A stretch of DNA of 64,000 nucleotides from contig KN832575.1 in NCBI GenBank assembly GCA_000827205.1, positions 147,443 to 211,442 of the forward strand. The letters are read 5' to 3'. Shown here one piece after another: positions 59,747 through 64,000 of the stretch. Under the pieces are notes generated by a model that was given only the letters and a program-made list of their open reading frames with translations, did no database searches and was not told the DNA's origin. The translations under genes and the position numbers were made by a program. The stretch comes from Plicaturopsis crispa FD-325 SS-3 (Eukaryota; Basidiomycota; Agaricomycetes; Amylocorticiales; Amylocorticiaceae). Position 1 is the first letter of the stretch; every line of letters starts with the position of its first letter.

Positions 59747-62700
59747 ATGTCGAGCTCAAAGCTCCGAATTCTCCCGCTCCCCCATCCGCTCGTACTTTTA
59801 CCCTCTGCGCGGCTTACCTTTCCAGTCTCCAGGTCGGTGGCTGCTGTTCTCGTAGACCTCATCGACGACCAGCAGCCGGTGCTTGCTGCCGTGCCCGTAA
59901 TCTCCCCCTCTCGGACGATCAGTGCCAGCGTAGACGCCAACAACACCGATGGCGCCCTATGCGAATACGGAACTGCTGTTAGAGTGACTCGGCTCTCTCG
60001 ACCGCCTGCTCGCAATCCTCGTCAACCGTACATGCTTACTCTGCAAGGTCTAAGCCGCATACGTATATGCGGTCCACTGCCGCCGTCTACTGGTGCTGCT
60101 ACACTCGTGGAGCACGACATAGAGTATGCAGATGAAGGCGGAGTGCCCGACCGCGAAGTAGTCGAAACGTTCAAGAGCGCCGCTCTGCGACTTCTGGACA
60201 GGCTTGCGGGCGACGCGACGCAGCAGAGTCGGCGGGAAGGGTGGGTCAAGGTGGCGACCATGGTCGAGGACATCAGTGCAGACAAGGCGGGGTGGCTGGC
60301 GGACGCCATCATCTCATTGGTCAATGCTGAGTATAGTGACAAGCTCGGTGAGTAGTGGCACCACCGACACTCGGTGAAAGTAGTATATTGATGGCTCTTT
60401 CTCGTAGCTTTCCTCAGCACGCCGAACGCTACGGACCGTCTGAAGCTCGCTACAGAGCTCTTTACCAAGCAAGCGTCCATCTCCGAAGTACAGCGGAAGA
60501 TTGCGACCGCGGTCGACGAGTCACTCTCGAAACAGCAGAAAGAGTTCTTCCTCAGGCAGCAAATGGCGGCCATAGAACGGGAATTGCAGAATCTACATAA
60601 CAAGCCGTCCTCGAAGGGCACTATAAGCGGTGGTTCCCCGCGGTCGGAGGAAAAGAGTGGTTCAGAGCTGGACGATGACGCTCATGCTGAGGAGGAGGAC
60701 ATGGCGGATCTGAAACGGGGGATCGAGGCCATGGAGCCTGGCAGCGAGGAGCGCAAGATGGGTGTTCGCGAATGGAGGAGACTAAAGCGCATCCCGGCGG
60801 GCAGCGTTGAGAACGGTGTTATCCGTAGTTATGTGCGTACTTCCCTTACAGCCTTGATATTGTGGCTGACGGAGATGATCCATTCAGCTTGAGTGGCTGG
60901 TGGCAATACCGTGGCCCAAATCAAGCGCGACGGCTCGCGAAGATACGAAAGCGCTCCAGGACCCCGTGTTCCTGTCTCGGGCCAGAGAACAGCTCGATGC
61001 TGATCATTTTGGACTCGAGAAAGTGAAGCGACGTCTGATCGAGTATGTGGCCATAGTCCGCCTCAAAGAGATGAATGCGGCACGAGAGGCCGAGGCACAA
61101 AGCAAGGCTCTCGTAAAGCGCGATGAGAACCCACCTGCACCTACCGTCAAGCGGCCAGCCAAGAAAGGTGTCAAGGGGCCTATACTTCTGTAAGCATCAC
61201 GATCGTCGCGTTCCTTTGTGTCGACTGACTTCTCGGTAGCTTCCAAGGTCCACCAGGGGTGGGGAAGACTTCCCTAGGCCAGTCTATCGCTAAAGCGCTC
61301 AACCGTCCATTCCAACGCATCTCCCTTGGCGGCGTTCGTGACGAGGCCGAGATCCGGGGACACAGGCGCACGTATGTTGCGTCCGGGCCAGGTCTCATCG
61401 TGCAGGCCCTGCGCAAGGCTGGGCGTGCCGACCCCGTGCTGCTGCTTGACGAAATCGACAAGGTCGGCGGAAGTAATTTCCACGGGGACCCGGCGGCGGC
61501 GCTGCTCGAGGTGCTCGACCCGGAGCAGAACCACAGCTTCAACGACCACTATGTCAACGTGCCCGTTGACCTGAGCGAGGTCTTGTTCATATGCACTTCG
61601 AACACGCTCGACACGATTGCTGCGCCTCTTTTGGATCGGTGCGAGATCATTCAACTATCGGGGTACACCTATGATGAGAAGGTCTCCATTGCGAAACGAT
61701 TTTTGCTCCCAAAGCAGGTTGCCGCGAACGGCCTGCCGCCGACGCATGTACAATTGACGGATGGTGCGCTACAAACTATCGCGACGCACTACACGCGCGA
61801 GGCTGGTGTACGCTCCCTCGAACGTGCTATTGGTGCCGTCGCACGGTATAAAGCCGTCCAATGGGCTGAACACGTAGATTCTGGAAAGCCAGAGGACGAT
61901 GCCGGCTATAAACGCACCGTGGAGGAAAGCGAGCTAGAAGCAATCCTAGGGATTGCGAGATGGGATGGCGAGGAACGAGAACGAGAACAACGGAAGGGTG
62001 TCGTTTACGGCTTAGTCGTCACGGGCCTTGGGGAGGGCGGGATCTTACCGGTTGAGAGTATCACCGTTCCAGGGAGCGGTAAACTGAAACTTACCGGATC
62101 GCTAGGCGAGGTGAGTGCCCTTATCGCCTCCTTGTATTACATTATATTTATCTTGTGGCGCAGGTGATCAAGGAGAGTGGCGAGATTGCGCTGAGCTGGG
62201 TGAAGACCCACGCATACGACTTGTGCATAACAAACTCGCGTGCTGAGGACCCGATGAAAGTCCCAGACCCTATCGATGTACATCTTCATCTCCCGGCGGG
62301 TGCTCAGAAGAAGGATGGACCCAGTGCTGGAATAGCCATGGTATGTCGGGTCCTTTCTTTCGGTGCTGCTTCAACTATCTGACATCAAGGACGTCAGACA
62401 TGTGCGCTGGTGTCTTTACTTACTGGCGCCTGCGTGCCCTCGAATGTTGCGATGACCGGCGAGGTGCGTGCCCGCATGAACCGTATATACTATATACACC
62501 TTTTTGCTCATGTAATTGTACGTCTTCAGATAACCCTGCGCGGCAGAGTCACTCCAGTCGGTGGCATCAAAGAGAAGGTGCAGCACCACTACTTCTTGAA
62601 CCTTGCCTTCGCGATTCTCATTATCTGGTCATGCATACAGGTTCTGGGCGCGCATCGGGCACAGATCACCAAGGTTATCTTGCCGTGGGCGAACCGCAAG

Positions 62701-62847
62701 GACGTGGAACATGACGTTGCAGCTGAAGTACGCGACGCGATGCAGTTTGTGTTCGTGCGGACTATCTCCGAGGCCCTGGAGGCCGCCTTCGGCAAGGGCA
62801 CGCTGGGCTGGCGGCGGAACACCGTACTCCTTGAGAGCCGACTGTAG
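59747..62847 (+). CDS. Lon-type ATP-dependent protease, peroxisomal
   Basis: Eight exons (59747-60347, 60408-60832, 60888-61189, 61240-62110, 62164-62340, 62398-62463, 62530-62577, 62641-62847) give 898 residues. Order: N-terminal substrate domain ([19 protein letters not shown]); coiled-coil region ([19 protein letters not shown]); AAA+ core with Walker [10 protein letters not shown], Walker [11 protein letters not shown] and sensor [11 protein letters not shown]; and the C-terminal Ser-Lys protease (catalytic Ser in [11 protein letters not shown], Lys in GGIKEKV). The protein has no mitochondrial presequence and ends E-S-R-L, where SRL is a type-1 peroxisomal signal. It is therefore the peroxisomal Lon (LONP2/Pln type), which clears damaged matrix proteins. 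An acidic insert ([14 protein letters not shown]) sits before WRRLKRIP. The gene is intact. Confidence 0.96.
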
Positions 62848-64000
62848 GAGCCAGAACACAACGGGGACACTATTCATTTTTTTTCCTTCTGCCGCATTGC
62901 ATTTGCTGATTGTGCTGTACATATATAGCCTGGCTGTACGAGTTGTTGTCCCGGATTTCCCAAATGAGGATGTATTTGTGCACTTGCCGTCGCTGTTTCT
63001 CGAGTCTGACCCAACTTCAAAGCTTCAAGCCTGACCCCGAGTGGTCGCCCCGAGCCGCCTCACGGGTTGGGATATGCTTGTTTCGACGGTACACCAAAAA
63101 CCTGTATGTCGTCCCTGCTGCTTGCGCACTGTGTATTCTTATTGCAAATGCTCTCTAGTCGGCGTTGTCATGTGTAATCCAGAGCGCAGTAGGCTACGTC
63201 CAGTACGGACGGCATGTGGGTGCCAAGGTGAGACATGCGAGCAGGCCATCTCGCCCAACCACCAGCTGCGCAACCGCACGCCGTATCCAAATATCAAATT
63301 CACCACGGCTGTTGTTTACCGCTGCAGCGATTATACAGATTTCAATGCGCACCTGACATTCAGCAGCAGGGCTCCTTGGGGCCAAGCATCAGCTGCAGCT
63401 GTTCAGCACGATGCGACGATAGGTATGTGTGCGCGCCTTATGCCTGTCCGGTCCCCACTGCTGAAACCGCCTATAAGTATCTAGCGTTCATCGTTCTGCG
63501 CCGTGGCCCGTTTACTGAGCTCACTGTGAGGAACATTGCACTCAGGCGGGATTTTGTCTAGCAGACAGCTGCCGAAGTTGACAACCTTCGAACTCGTTTT
63601 GAACGTCCAACCACTGTGAAGGAATGTCCTGAGCCAGTTATTTCCCTTCCTCACGGAAAACGGGTGTGGTTTCGTATCGCCGCGATTGCAAAGGTTCCTT
63701 TCTGTTTTCCTCTGTAGCGCGAAGATGAATTGACGAAGACTCGACACAAGAGTGTATTACAGGTTTCAAGTGCCAACAGGGTGGATTACGAGGGTTAGTA
63801 ACTAGGAAAGTAAGTACCAGGTATTGTATGTAAGAAATCCATGTACACGAATGCCGTACTGAAGTCAGGAGATGCAGGAACAGGTACATACAAGTACTCC
63901 GTCTTGTGAAGCGTCCGATGTAACATAAATAAAGTCGTGTCGATGCCGTTCGATGTCCCGATGTGCATGTCCCCCCTCACACCGGCGAGTAGGTCCCTTG
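62848..64000. other. Right-edge stretch
   Basis: It follows the Lon gene to the window end. Open frames here (for example 63041-63484 plus, 63481-63747 minus) conflict and carry no known motif. No gene is supported. Confidence 0.4.

Overview
The window is nuclear DNA of a basidiomycete fungus. The most likely group is a wood-decay agaricomycete near the Polyporales. Genes are cut into many exons by introns of about 45-65 bases. The contents are typical of that group: several P450s, a GMC oxidoreductase, UbiA-type prenyltransferases, DUF6534-like multipass membrane proteins and a small Zn2Cys6 protein. I rebuilt exon chains by hand from splice signals and reading-frame continuity. Where I give a residue count, the exon lengths add up to a whole number of codons.

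Layout. 0-3 kb is repeat-rich: the edge of a Ty1/copia-type element, a 22-base perfect hairpin, a degenerate minisatellite and a 273-base TA-flanked MITE. 4.7-19.1 kb holds a basic nuclear-type protein (-), a 14-exon P450 (+), a mitochondrial-type PPR protein (+), a 76-residue Zn2Cys6 protein (+) and an ALKBH6-type dioxygenase (+). 19.6-24.8 kb carries a zinc deaminase and the phosphatidylethanolamine methyltransferase CHO2 in tandem (-). A decayed rhodanese/tyrosine-phosphatase gene lies near 26 kb.

From 27.5 to 57.3 kb lies the most interesting part. Two nearly identical UbiA genes with the same exon plan sit at the two ends. Between them are a P450, a saccharopine-dehydrogenase-like oxidoreductase and a GMC oxidoreductase (all -, collinear with the first UbiA gene), a DUF6534-like membrane protein (+), a second P450 (+), a second DUF6534-like protein (-) and the housekeeping gene PAN3 (+). 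I read this as a candidate terpenoid or meroterpenoid gene cluster; its product cannot be told from sequence. A peroxisomal Lon protease with a terminal SRL (+) follows at 59.7-62.8 kb.

Splicing is unusual in several genes. There are five well-framed GC-AG introns, several exons of 10-14 bases, and an apparent 2-base exon in the GMC gene. Large stretches between genes hold nothing I can recognise.
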